A DNA stretch of 64,000 nucleotides. Origin: Oceanicola sp. 502str15 (GTDB lineage: Bacteria > Pseudomonadota > Alphaproteobacteria > Rhodobacterales > Rhodobacteraceae). This document shows positions 26,286 through 34,486 of this stretch, piece after piece. The first letter of the stretch is position 1, and each line of letters starts with the position of its first letter. Below the pieces are notes generated by a model. The model was not told the DNA's origin and did not search any database. It saw only the letters and a program-made list of their open reading frames with translations. The DNA is taken from assembly GCF_024105635.1 (NCBI RefSeq), contig NZ_WYDQ01000001.1:2046001-2110000 (forward strand), read 5' to 3'. Position numbers and translations under genes: made by a program.

Positions 26286-26665
26286 CGGCCCGGCTCCATG
26301 TCAAACACCGGCACGGGCGGCGCCTCGCCCTCACCCGCCTCGAAGCGCAGCACCACGCGGCGCCCGATCTCCGAAGGCGCGCCATCGGCGCCCTCGACCC
26401 GGCTCATCATCCGAAACCCCTCGTCCATGTCGATCAGCGCGACGGTATAGGGCGCGCCCTTCACGGGGTGCGTCAGGGTGATCGAATGGATCACGCCCCG
26501 CCCCGCGCTCACCCGCCACTCCAGCGGCGCGCGCCCGCCGAAGGGGCACAGCAGCCGCGGCTGCCACACCGCGCGCCCCGCATCGGGGCTCCACTGGTAG
26601 GCCAGCTTGCCATCGCGGGCATGGGCTTCCCATGCCGCGCGGGGGGATTGCTCAATCTCGTTCAT
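26282..26665 (-). CDS. Zn-ribbon/OB-fold (DUF35) family protein with degenerate zinc ribbon
   Basis: A 127-residue protein of the DUF35 type: an N-terminal region that normally carries a rubredoxin-like CxxC..CxxC zinc ribbon, and an OB-fold with the typical GVIHSITLTHPVKGAPYTVALIDM strand set (key part PYTVALIDMDEG). Only one Cys is left in LLCPFGGRAP, so zinc is probably not bound. DUF35 proteins position acyl-CoA for thiolase-like partners. It begins the leftward operon, with its promoter probably in the gap 26666-26781. Confidence 0.82.
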   Translation of the reverse strand: MNEIEQSPRAAWEAHARDGKLAYQWSPDAGRAVWQPRLLCPFGGRAPLEWRVSAGRGVIHSITLTHPVKGAPYTVALIDMDEGFRMMSRVEGADGAPSEIGRRVVLRFEAGEGEAPPVPVFDMEPGR

Positions 26666-26781
26666 ACGTCCTCCGATAGCCGCAACGGCATGCGCCGCGC
26701 CGGGCTATTCCCTTTCCGCGATCATTGCCGCGGGCCCCTCCGGTCACAACTTGGAAACCGTCACCGTGACATAATCAGCGG

Positions 26782-27567
26782 TTAGCCTAACTGCCGCTCG
26801 AGAAACCCGATCAGCGCCGCGTCAAAGCCCTCCGGGTTCTCGATGTTCACCGCGTGCCCGCCGTCGATGTCGGCAATCTCCATCCCGGGCCAGGCCGCGG
26901 CCAGCTCGTCCCGGCAGGGCTGAAACGCCCGCTCGTGCCGCCCGTTGATCAGCAGCGTGGGCCGCTGCGGCCTTGCATCGCGCCCGTAGAGGGACAGCGC
27001 CGGCGCCGTCTCCCCGATCAGCCGCAGGTATGTTTCAATCTCGATCCCGTCCGCCTCCTGCGACAGCACGGTCTTGATCGGCTCGGGAAAGCGCTTCGCA
27101 TGGCGCGGGTGAAACACCTCGCGCCCCATCGCCTCCCGCCCACCGGCGCGGATGCGCGCGATCCGCCCCTCCCGCAACTCGGTCTCCTGTGCCCCGAAGG
27201 CATCGCGGAAGGTGGTGCGCGAATTGGTAAAAGCCTGCGCCGCAACCCGCTCTGGATGAGCCAGCCCATAGTGCAGCGTCACCCCGGCACCAAAGCTCTG
27301 CCCGCAAAGGCACCAGCGCGCCACGCCAAGGGCCTCGCGGATCCGCTCCAACTCGGAGACCAACGCCTCGGGCGTGGCTTCGTCGGACGCCGCGAGAGGC
27401 GGCGAGGCCCCGTGGCCGGGCAGGTCCACCAGCACCAGCGGAAAGCGCGCCGCCAGTGCCGTGCGGTTCAGGTCCCACATCCGGCGGCTGGCAAACATCC
27501 CGTGCAGCAGCACCAGCGGAACGCCGTCGCCCGGGTCTCCGACCAGTTCATGAAACATCCGGGGCAT
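26782..27567 (-). CDS. alpha/beta hydrolase
   Basis: A 261-residue alpha/beta hydrolase with an intact nucleophile elbow CGQSFGAGV, the oxyanion region LVLLHGMFASRRMW and a late GGHAVNIENPEGF histidine. The acid is probably the Glu in NGRHERAFQP. The ATG at 27567 is preceded by GAGAGGA at seven bases. It lies between a LysR gene and the DUF35 operon on the same strand, separated from the latter by 116 bases, and may belong to either unit. Substrate unknown. Confidence 0.82.
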   Translation of the reverse strand: MPRMFHELVGDPGDGVPLVLLHGMFASRRMWDLNRTALAARFPLVLVDLPGHGASPPLAASDEATPEALVSELERIREALGVARWCLCGQSFGAGVTLHYGLAHPERVAAQAFTNSRTTFRDAFGAQETELREGRIARIRAGGREAMGREVFHPRHAKRFPEPIKTVLSQEADGIEIETYLRLIGETAPALSLYGRDARPQRPTLLINGRHERAFQPCRDELAAAWPGMEIADIDGGHAVNIENPEGFDAALIGFLERQLG

Positions 27568-27655
27568 CTGCTCGTCCTCTCCAGCCTCGCCGCACCCTAG
27601 CCCCCTGCGCGCGGCGGTTTGACCATGGCCGAAGTCATGCAACGCAAACCTCCGG

Positions 27656-28597
27656 TCAGCCCCCTGCCGCCCCGGTCCCGGCCCTTTTCCTCTTGAAGAA
27701 CGCTCGCGGCTCGCCCGAGGTGTCGAGCAGCCAGTCGATGAAATGCTTGGTCTTGGTGGAGACCGATTTCATCGTCGGCCAGATCACGTGAAAGGCCGCG
27801 CCCGTCGTCACCGGCTTGCCGAAGGGGCAGATCAGCTTGCCCGCCTCCAGCTCCTTGGCCAGCAGGTCCACCTGCCCCATCGCCAGCCCGAACCCGTGCT
27901 CGGCGGCCTGATAGACCAGCAGCGAGCTGTCGAACTCCTGCCCGCTGAGGTGGCTCAGGTCCATCTCCGCCTGGGCCGACCAGATGTCCCACTCCTTGCG
28001 CCGGTACTTGGCATGCAGCAGCTCCGCCCCGTCCACGTCCTCCGCCGCAGCAAACCCGCCCCGCGCCTCGGCGTAGCCGGGGCTGCACACCACGTCGACC
28101 CGCTCGTCAAAGAGCTTGCGGCTCTTGGCATCTCGCCAGTTGCCATGCCCCAGCTGGATCGCCACATCCAGATGGGTGCCCCGAAAGTCCAGCGGCTCCA
28201 CCGTGGTATCCAGCCGAAAGCGATACTCGGGGTAGAGCGCCTGAAACGCCCCCAGCCGGGGCAGCAACCAGTGCTGCGCGAAGGTCGGGTAGATCCTGAG
28301 CTTGATGGTGTTCTCACTCTCCTCCGACAGCACGCCATGGGTGGCCCGCTCCAGCTCCTCGAACAGCACGCTCACCTCCCCGCCCAACGTCCGCCCCACA
28401 TCCGTCAGCTTGACCGAGCGCGCGCCCCGCACGAAGAGCTTCACCCCAAGGTAATCCTCCAGTGTCGAGATCTGTCGGCTGATGGCAACCTGGCTCACAC
28501 CCATGTATCTTGCGGCGGAGGTAAAGGTCTTGTGCTGCGAGGCAACCGCGAAGGCCCTGAGCGGATTGAGCGGCAGATCTCGATATCGGCGATCCAT
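27656..28597 (-). CDS. LysR family transcriptional regulator (GcvA-like)
   Basis: A 313-residue LysR-type regulator. The N-terminal helix-turn-helix covers about residues 9-66 (LPLNPLRAFAVASQHKTFTS and YMGVSQVAISRQISTLEDYL) and a periplasmic-binding-like effector domain follows. The PLNPLRAF start resembles the GcvA subgroup. The ATG at 28597 is preferred over longer frames running into the divergent promoter. It is divergent from the acyl-CoA dehydrogenase operon at 28695, so it most likely activates that operon in response to its substrate. Confidence 0.9.
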   Translation of the reverse strand: MDRRYRDLPLNPLRAFAVASQHKTFTSAARYMGVSQVAISRQISTLEDYLGVKLFVRGARSVKLTDVGRTLGGEVSVLFEELERATHGVLSEESENTIKLRIYPTFAQHWLLPRLGAFQALYPEYRFRLDTTVEPLDFRGTHLDVAIQLGHGNWRDAKSRKLFDERVDVVCSPGYAEARGGFAAAEDVDGAELLHAKYRRKEWDIWSAQAEMDLSHLSGQEFDSSLLVYQAAEHGFGLAMGQVDLLAKELEAGKLICPFGKPVTTGAAFHVIWPTMKSVSTKTKHFIDWLLDTSGEPRAFFKRKRAGTGAAGG

Positions 28598-28694
28598 AAG
28601 CGGAGGTTTCCCTTGTCCGACCAGAATGGCGGTATTGTCCCTGTGCCGGATGTTTAGACTGCCTCGGAGATGATGTGAATTGGATGCCCGCCCG

Positions 28695-29861
28695 ATGGAT
28701 TTCAACCTGACCGCCGAACAGCAAATGTTCTACGACACCGTGCGCCGTTTCGCCGAGGCCGAACTGGCCGAGGGCGCCGCCGCGCGGGCCAATGCCGAGA
28801 GCTACCCCTGGGACGTGGCCGCCAGGTTCGCCGAGATGGGTCTGCTCGGCATCACCATCCCCGAGGCCGACGGCGGCATCGGCGGCGGGCTGGTCAACGC
28901 CATCCTCGCGATCCAGGCCGTGGCCGAGGTCTGTCCCCGCTCGGGCGACGTGATCCAGGCCGCCAACTTCGGCCCGGTGCGCACCTTCGCAGAATTCGCC
29001 ACACCCGAGCAGAAAGAGCGCTACCTCGGCAAGATCCTCGCCGGCAAGGCCTTGATCTCGCTCGGAATGACAGAGCCCGAAGCCGGCTCTGCCGTCACCG
29101 ACCTGCGCACCTCCGCCACCCCCGACGGCGAGGGCTTTCGGGTGAACGGCACCAAGATCTTCGGCACCCATTCGTCCGAGGCCGAGGTCTTCCTCGTTTA
29201 CCTCCGCTACGGCCCCGGCGTCGGCGGCATCGGCTCGGTCCTGATCGAGAAGGGCACCCCCGGCTTCACCATCGGCAAGCCCTCCACCTTCATGAACGGC
29301 GAAACATGGTCGCAGCTATACTTCGACAATGTCTACGTCCCCCCCGAAAATGTCCTGCTCGGCGCAGGTGGCTTCAAGAAGCAGATCGCGGGCTTCAACG
29401 TCGAGCGGCTGGGCAACTCCGCCCGCGCCCTCGCGGTCGGCCGCCATGCCTTTAACCTCGCCCGTGACCACGCCGCCCAGCGCCAGCAGTTCGGCCGGGC
29501 GCTCTGCGAGTTCCAGGGCCTGCAATGGAAGTTCGCCGAGATGACCGTGAAGCTCGAGGCCGCGAGCCTCCTGCTGATGCGCGCCGCCGTGGCCGGTGAG
29601 GAGGGCCTGCCCTCGGCCCAGGATACCGCCATCGCCAAGCTCGCCTGCAACGAGGCCGGGTTCTTCGCCGCCAACGAGGCGGTGCAGATCCTCGGCGGCC
29701 TCGGCTTTTCCGAAGAGAGCACCGCCCAATATGCCCTGCGCCGCACCCGCGGCTGGATGATCGCCGGCGGCTCCATCGAGATCCTCAAGAACCGCATCGC
29801 CGAGGGCGTCTTCGACCGCCGCTTCTCGCAGCGCGCGCCCCGGGCCATGGCCGCCGAATGA
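28695..29861 (+). CDS. acyl-CoA dehydrogenase
   Basis: A 388-residue full-length acyl-CoA dehydrogenase: SLGMTEPEAGSAVTDLRTSA and VNGTKIFGTHSSEAEVFLVY for FAD and substrate, HAAQRQQFGRALCEFQGLQWKFAEM (key RQQFGRALCEFQGLQ) for the C-terminal domain, and GWMIAGGSIEILKNRIA near the end. The N-terminal MDFNLTAEQQMFYDTVRRFA is standard. The ATG at 28695 gives this start; a TTG at 28680 is possible. It overlaps the acyl-CoA synthetase start (ATGA at 29858). It opens the operon divergent from LysR. Confidence 0.9.
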   Translation: MDFNLTAEQQMFYDTVRRFAEAELAEGAAARANAESYPWDVAARFAEMGLLGITIPEADGGIGGGLVNAILAIQAVAEVCPRSGDVIQAANFGPVRTFAEFATPEQKERYLGKILAGKALISLGMTEPEAGSAVTDLRTSATPDGEGFRVNGTKIFGTHSSEAEVFLVYLRYGPGVGGIGSVLIEKGTPGFTIGKPSTFMNGETWSQLYFDNVYVPPENVLLGAGGFKKQIAGFNVERLGNSARALAVGRHAFNLARDHAAQRQQFGRALCEFQGLQWKFAEMTVKLEAASLLLMRAAVAGEEGLPSAQDTAIAKLACNEAGFFAANEAVQILGGLGFSEESTAQYALRRTRGWMIAGGSIEILKNRIAEGVFDRRFSQRAPRAMAAE

Positions 29862-31978
29862 TGGGACGGCCCGAGGCAGAGTTCCTGAAGGCCCTCACCG
29901 CGCCCCGCACGGTGGCGCTCGTCGGCGCGTCGTCCAACCCCAAAAAGCTCACCGCCCGCCCGCTGACCTTCCTGCGCCAGCACGGGTTTCAGGGCCGGAT
30001 CATCCCGGTGAACCCCGGCAGCGCCGAGGTCATGGGCCTGCCCGCCGCGCCCTCCGTCACCGAGATCCACGAGCCGGTCGATCACGCCTATATCCTGCTC
30101 GATGCCGACCCCGCGCTGACCGCGCTCGAACACTGCGCAACGAAAGGCGTCGCCGTCGTCTCCATGCTGGCCGACGGCTTCGCCGAGGCCGGCCCCGAGG
30201 GCCTTGCCCGGCAGGACCGCGCCGCCGCCATCGCGCGTGACGCCGGCATCCTGCTGATCGGCCCCAATTCCACCGGCACCGTGTCGACCGCCTCCGGCTT
30301 TGCCTGCACCACCAACGCCGCCTTCGCCACGCCCTCCATCACTCGCGGCCATACCGCCGTGCTGTCGCAGAGCGGCAGCGTCATCGGCACCCTGCTGTCG
30401 CGCGGGCAGGAGCGGGGCCACGGCTTCTCCACCCTCGTCTCCCTCGGCAACGAGGCCCGCACCGGCGTCGGCACCCTCGGCCAACTCCTGCTCGACGACC
30501 CCGACACCCACGCCTTCCAGCTCTTCCTCGAAACCATCCGCGACGCCGAGGCGCTCGAGGTCTTCGCCCGCGCCGCAGCCCGGCGCGGCAAGCCCGTGGT
30601 GGCCTACATGATCGGCGCCTCCGACGAGGGCCGCCAGCTCGCCGTCTCGCATACCGGCGCCCTCACCGGCGGCCGCGCCGCCGTCTCCGCCTTCCTGCGC
30701 GAGATCGGCATTCACGAGGCGCAGCAGTTCGACACGCTCATCGAAGCGCCCCGCGCCCTCTCCCGCGCGCGCCTGCCCGAAGGCCGCCCGCGCCGGGCCA
30801 CGGTCATTTCCACCACCGGCGGCGGCGGCGCCATGGTCATCGACCAGCTCGCCGCCCGCGGGGTCGAAATCGGCGGGCTGAGCGAGGCCGCCCGCGCAGA
30901 ACTGTCCGCCCGCAACATCCCCCTCGGCCACGGCAAGCTCGTCGATGTCACCCTCGCCGGCACCAAGTACGAAACCATGCGCGCCGTGGTCGACCGCCTG
31001 ATCCGCGACCCCGAAACCGGCGTGCTGGTGGTGGCCGTCGGCTCCTCGGCCCAGTTCAACCCCGAGCTTGCGGTGGCCCCCATCGTCGATGCGGTCAAGG
31101 ACGCCCCCGAAGGCGCGGCCCCGGTGATGGGCTTCCCCCTGCCCCATGCCCCCGAAAGCCTCGCCCTGCTCGACGCCGCCGGCATCCCGAACTTCCGCAA
31201 CCTCGAAACCTGCGCCGAAACCACCGCCCTCCTGCTGCGCGCCCCTCCCGCGCCAAAGGCCCGCCCCGAACCCCTGCCCCCTGCCCTCACGCAGCAGCTC
31301 GCCACCCTCCCCGGCGGCTTGCAGTCCGAGGCCACTTCCGGCGCCCTTTTCGAGAGCCTCGGCCTCGCCCGCCCCCAAACCCTCCTGCTCGGCCCCGATG
31401 CGCCGCTCCCCGAGCCGCTCGGCCTCACCTTCCCCCTCGTGGCCAAGCTGGTCTCCCCCGACCTGCCCCACAAATCCGAGGCCGGGGCCGTCGCGCTCAA
31501 CATCGCCACCCCCGAAGCGCTCGCCTCCGCCATCACCCGCATGAAGGCCGCCGCCGAGGCCCACGCCCCGGGCTACCGTCTGCACGGCGTGCTGGTGCAG
31601 GAAATGCGCCCCGGTCTCGGCGAGGCGATCATCGGCCTCACCCGCGACCCGCTGGTCGGCCCCGTCGTGACCGTCGGCGCGGGCGGCGTGCTGACCGAGA
31701 TCTACCGCGACAGCGCCACCCGCTGCGCACCCGTCACCTTGGGCACCGCCCGCGAGATGGTCGGCGCCGTGAAGGGCTTTGCGCCGCTGCGCGGCTATCG
31801 CGGCTCTGCCGAAGGCGACCTCGAAGCCCTCGCCCGGGCCGTGGCCACCTTCTCCCGCCTCGCCCTCGCACCCGCCATCGAGGAGGCCGAGGTGAACCCG
31901 GTCGCAATCCTCGCGCCCGGCGCAGGCGTGGTGATGCTCGATGCCCTGATCCGCCTCCGAGAGGATGCCGCCACTTGA
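29858..31978 (+). CDS. ADP-forming acetate--CoA ligase family acyl-CoA synthetase (copy 2)
   Basis: A 706-residue fused NDP-forming acyl-CoA synthetase, paralogous to the one at 19051. It starts with the CoA-binding domain (RTVALVGASSNPKKLTARPL), has the phospho-accepting His265 in AVSHTGALTGG and a C-terminal ATP-grasp domain with PLVAKLVSPDLPHKSEAGAV. It activates a carboxylate, or recovers ATP from an acyl-CoA. The start overlaps the dehydrogenase stop and the stop overlaps a TTG start of the next gene. The dehydrogenase plus ADP-forming synthetase arrangement mirrors that at 19051-22166. Confidence 0.9.
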   Translation: MMGRPEAEFLKALTAPRTVALVGASSNPKKLTARPLTFLRQHGFQGRIIPVNPGSAEVMGLPAAPSVTEIHEPVDHAYILLDADPALTALEHCATKGVAVVSMLADGFAEAGPEGLARQDRAAAIARDAGILLIGPNSTGTVSTASGFACTTNAAFATPSITRGHTAVLSQSGSVIGTLLSRGQERGHGFSTLVSLGNEARTGVGTLGQLLLDDPDTHAFQLFLETIRDAEALEVFARAAARRGKPVVAYMIGASDEGRQLAVSHTGALTGGRAAVSAFLREIGIHEAQQFDTLIEAPRALSRARLPEGRPRRATVISTTGGGGAMVIDQLAARGVEIGGLSEAARAELSARNIPLGHGKLVDVTLAGTKYETMRAVVDRLIRDPETGVLVVAVGSSAQFNPELAVAPIVDAVKDAPEGAAPVMGFPLPHAPESLALLDAAGIPNFRNLETCAETTALLLRAPPAPKARPEPLPPALTQQLATLPGGLQSEATSGALFESLGLARPQTLLLGPDAPLPEPLGLTFPLVAKLVSPDLPHKSEAGAVALNIATPEALASAITRMKAAAEAHAPGYRLHGVLVQEMRPGLGEAIIGLTRDPLVGPVVTVGAGGVLTEIYRDSATRCAPVTLGTAREMVGAVKGFAPLRGYRGSAEGDLEALARAVATFSRLALAPAIEEAEVNPVAILAPGAGVVMLDALIRLREDAAT

Positions 31979-33021
31979 AGTCTCTAAGCGCGCTCGCCGC
32001 CCTCTACGCGGCTTCCGGGATCGCGGGGCTGGTCTTCAGCCTGATCGGGATGCCGCTGCCCTGGATGATCGGCCCCCTGATCGCAACCGGCCTCCTCACG
32101 GCGACCGGCACCCTCGTCGTGCGCGTCCCGATTCAAACCCGCCCCTTCGGCCAGATCACCGTGGCCACCTTCGTCGGCGCGCATTTCACCCCGGCCGCCT
32201 TCCACGCGCTGCTGCAAACCGCCCCGCTGCTGATCTTCGTGAGCCTCTTCATCATCGCCGCCTCGGTGGTGGTGAGCATCGTCCAGCGGCGGCTCTACGG
32301 CACCGACGGCGTCACCGCCTTTCTCTCCGTCGTCCCCACCTCCCCCGTCGAGGCAGGGGTGCTGGCGGAACACCACCGTGTCGCGCCCGCCCCGGTGATC
32401 TTTGCCCAGACCATGCGGATCGCCCTCGTCGTCACGATCTTCCCGCTGATGCTCTACCTCGCGGGCGACACCTCCGCCGCGCTGCCCCCGCCCGAGGTCG
32501 ATCACGGCCTCGTCGCCTTCTGCGTCACCCTCGCCGGCGCAATCGCCGGCCCGTTCCTGTTCAAGCTGCTGCGCCTGAACAACCCCTTCTTCCTCGGCCC
32601 GCTCTTCATGGCCGCCGCCCTCTCGGCCCTGGGTCAGCCCGCCTTCGACATCCCCCAACCGGTGCTGGCGCTGGCCCAGGTCGTGCTCGGCACCTGGCTC
32701 GGCTCCTGCTTCACCCGCCGCACCTTCACCGAGCGCAAGAGCCTCGTAAGCTCGGTGCTCGTGACCTCCGCACTGCTGCTCGTGCTCTGCGTGTTCGGGG
32801 CCTGGCTGGCCAGCCGCGTGTTCGGCGCCATCTTCCCCACCATGGTCCTCGGCTTCGCGCCCGGCGGCACCACCGAAATGGCGCTCACCGCGGGCATACT
32901 CGGCCAGGACGTCGCCCTCGTGACGGCCATGCACCTCGCCCGCATCTTCGTCATCATGCCCAACCTGCAATGGCTCACCCGGCTCACCAGCCGCGCGGGC
33001 CGCAAGAACGACGCCCCCTGA
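31975..33021 (+). CDS. AbrB/AmoA-type integral membrane protein (PF05145-like)
   Basis: A 348-residue membrane protein with two homologous halves, each beginning with a GxxxPxMIGPL-like motif: LIGMPLPWMIGPLIATGLLT in the first and NPFFLGPLFMAAALSALGQP in the second. FVGAHFTPAAF and LGTWLGSCFTRRTF are likewise duplicated. This is the AbrB duplication family, often found beside tripartite transporters and sometimes misnamed as ammonia monooxygenase; function unknown, probably transport or export. It starts at TTG 31975, overlapping the synthetase stop (TTGA), with GAGAGGA upstream. Confidence 0.85.
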   Translation: MKSLSALAALYAASGIAGLVFSLIGMPLPWMIGPLIATGLLTATGTLVVRVPIQTRPFGQITVATFVGAHFTPAAFHALLQTAPLLIFVSLFIIAASVVVSIVQRRLYGTDGVTAFLSVVPTSPVEAGVLAEHHRVAPAPVIFAQTMRIALVVTIFPLMLYLAGDTSAALPPPEVDHGLVAFCVTLAGAIAGPFLFKLLRLNNPFFLGPLFMAAALSALGQPAFDIPQPVLALAQVVLGTWLGSCFTRRTFTERKSLVSSVLVTSALLLVLCVFGAWLASRVFGAIFPTMVLGFAPGGTTEMALTAGILGQDVALVTAMHLARIFVIMPNLQWLTRLTSRAGRKNDAP

Positions 33022-33052
33022 GGCGCCGACACACCAAACAGGAGACACCCCC

Positions 33053-34258
33053 ATGCCCCGCGCTTTTGAAGGCCTCAAGGTCATCGACGCCACCCACGTC
33101 CTCGCCGGCCCCTTCGCCGCCTACCAGCTCGCCGTGCTCGGCGCCGACGTCATCAAGATCGACCGCCCCGACGACCCCGACCAGGTCCGCCAGCAAGGCC
33201 CCGACAAGGAGCTGAACGCCGCCAGCATGGGCACCACCTACCTCGCCCAGGGCGCCAACAAGCGCTCCATCGGCCTCGACCTCAAGACCGAAGGCGGGCA
33301 GGAGGTGCTGAAGGCCCTGCTGAAAGACGCCGATGTCTTCGTGCAAAACTACCGCCCCGGCGCGCTGGAGGCGCTTGGCCTCGGCTACGACGAGATCAGC
33401 AAGCTGAACCCCAAGCTCGTCTACTGCTCGGTCTCCGCCTTCGGCCGCGAGGGCCCGCGCGGCGAGGAAACCGGCTACGATTTCGTCTTCCAGGCCGTCG
33501 CCGGCCTCATGGCCCTCACCGGCACCGAAGACAGCGCACCGCTGAAAACCGGAGCACCCGTGGTTGATTACGCCACCGGCTACATGACCGCCTTCGCCAT
33601 CTCCGCCGCGCTCTTCCAGCGCAGCCAGACCGGTCGCGGCCAGCACGTCGATCTCGCCATGTTCGACGCCACGCTGATGCTCATGAGCACCCATATCGCG
33701 GCCCTCAACATCGGCGGCAAACCCCCGAAGCCGGAGGGCAACCGCTTCGCCCTCGCCGGCATCGGCGCCTATGAAACCGCCGATGGCCTGCTCATGCTGG
33801 GCGCTGCCAACATGCGCCAGCAGAAACGCCTCTGGGAAGCGCTGGAGCGGCCCGACATGATCAAGGCCACCAACGCCGAACGTCTCGAAAGCCACGCCGC
33901 CGAGGAAGCCGTGCTGAAGGAGGTCTTCCTTACCCGCACCGCCGACGACTGGCAGGACTTCCTGCGCCGGCATCAGGTGCCCGCGGGCCGGATCCGCTCC
34001 ATGGAAGAGGCGCTGGCAGACCCCCAGCTCGCCACCCGCGGCCTCCTCCAGGACACGCCCGCCCCCCTCGGCCGCGAAGGCACCCACAAGGTGCCCGTCG
34101 CGCCCTTCCTGATGTCCGAGGGCAACCCGAGCATCGAACGCCCCGCGCCCGTCATCGGTGAGCACACCGACGAGGTTCTGGCAGCCGCAGGATTCACCGC
34201 CGATGAGATCGAAGCCCTGATCGCCTCGGGCGCCGCCAGCCGCCGCACCGTGGGATAA
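33053..34258 (+). CDS. CaiB/BaiF (class III) CoA-transferase
   Basis: A 401-residue class III CoA-transferase: GLKVIDATHVLAGPFAAYQL at the start, NKRSIGLDLKTEGGQEVLKA, and the presumed catalytic Asp in the GYDFVFQAVAGLMALTG segment. AGGAGA lies eight bases before the ATG. It lies 31 bases after the AbrB-type gene and probably belongs to the operon starting at 28695. It likely transfers CoA to the carboxylate that the acyl-CoA dehydrogenase then oxidizes. It differs clearly in sequence from the family member at 2609. Confidence 0.92.
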   Translation: MPRAFEGLKVIDATHVLAGPFAAYQLAVLGADVIKIDRPDDPDQVRQQGPDKELNAASMGTTYLAQGANKRSIGLDLKTEGGQEVLKALLKDADVFVQNYRPGALEALGLGYDEISKLNPKLVYCSVSAFGREGPRGEETGYDFVFQAVAGLMALTGTEDSAPLKTGAPVVDYATGYMTAFAISAALFQRSQTGRGQHVDLAMFDATLMLMSTHIAALNIGGKPPKPEGNRFALAGIGAYETADGLLMLGAANMRQQKRLWEALERPDMIKATNAERLESHAAEEAVLKEVFLTRTADDWQDFLRRHQVPAGRIRSMEEALADPQLATRGLLQDTPAPLGREGTHKVPVAPFLMSEGNPSIERPAPVIGEHTDEVLAAAGFTADEIEALIASGAASRRTVG

Positions 34259-34486
34259 CCAGCCTGGATATCCCTCCGCGTCGGCAACCGTCACAACCGG
34301 CGCCCCGGCAACTGCATCCATGCCCCCTTTTCTCTCCCGCCCCGCGTTGGCACCGGGCGGGCGGGGGCGTAGAAGGCGGGGGACGGCACCCAACGTGCCC
34401 CCCTCTCCACCGCGCCGGATCTCCCGCTGTCTCCCTCCCACAGCGGCCCGCGCGCCAGCCCGCAGCAGAAGGCACAGGACCGCGCC

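Noticed and set aside
26760..26791. Short palindromes GTCAC-C-GTGAC and GTTAG-C-CTAAC near the hydrolase stop
   Set aside because: Five-base arms occur easily by chance and no matching second site was found; the region may still contain the DUF35 operon promoter.
29333..31585. A 750-codon leftward frame opposite the acyl-CoA synthetase
   Set aside because: Glycine/Glu-rich antisense product without domains; the plus-strand gene has all catalytic motifs.
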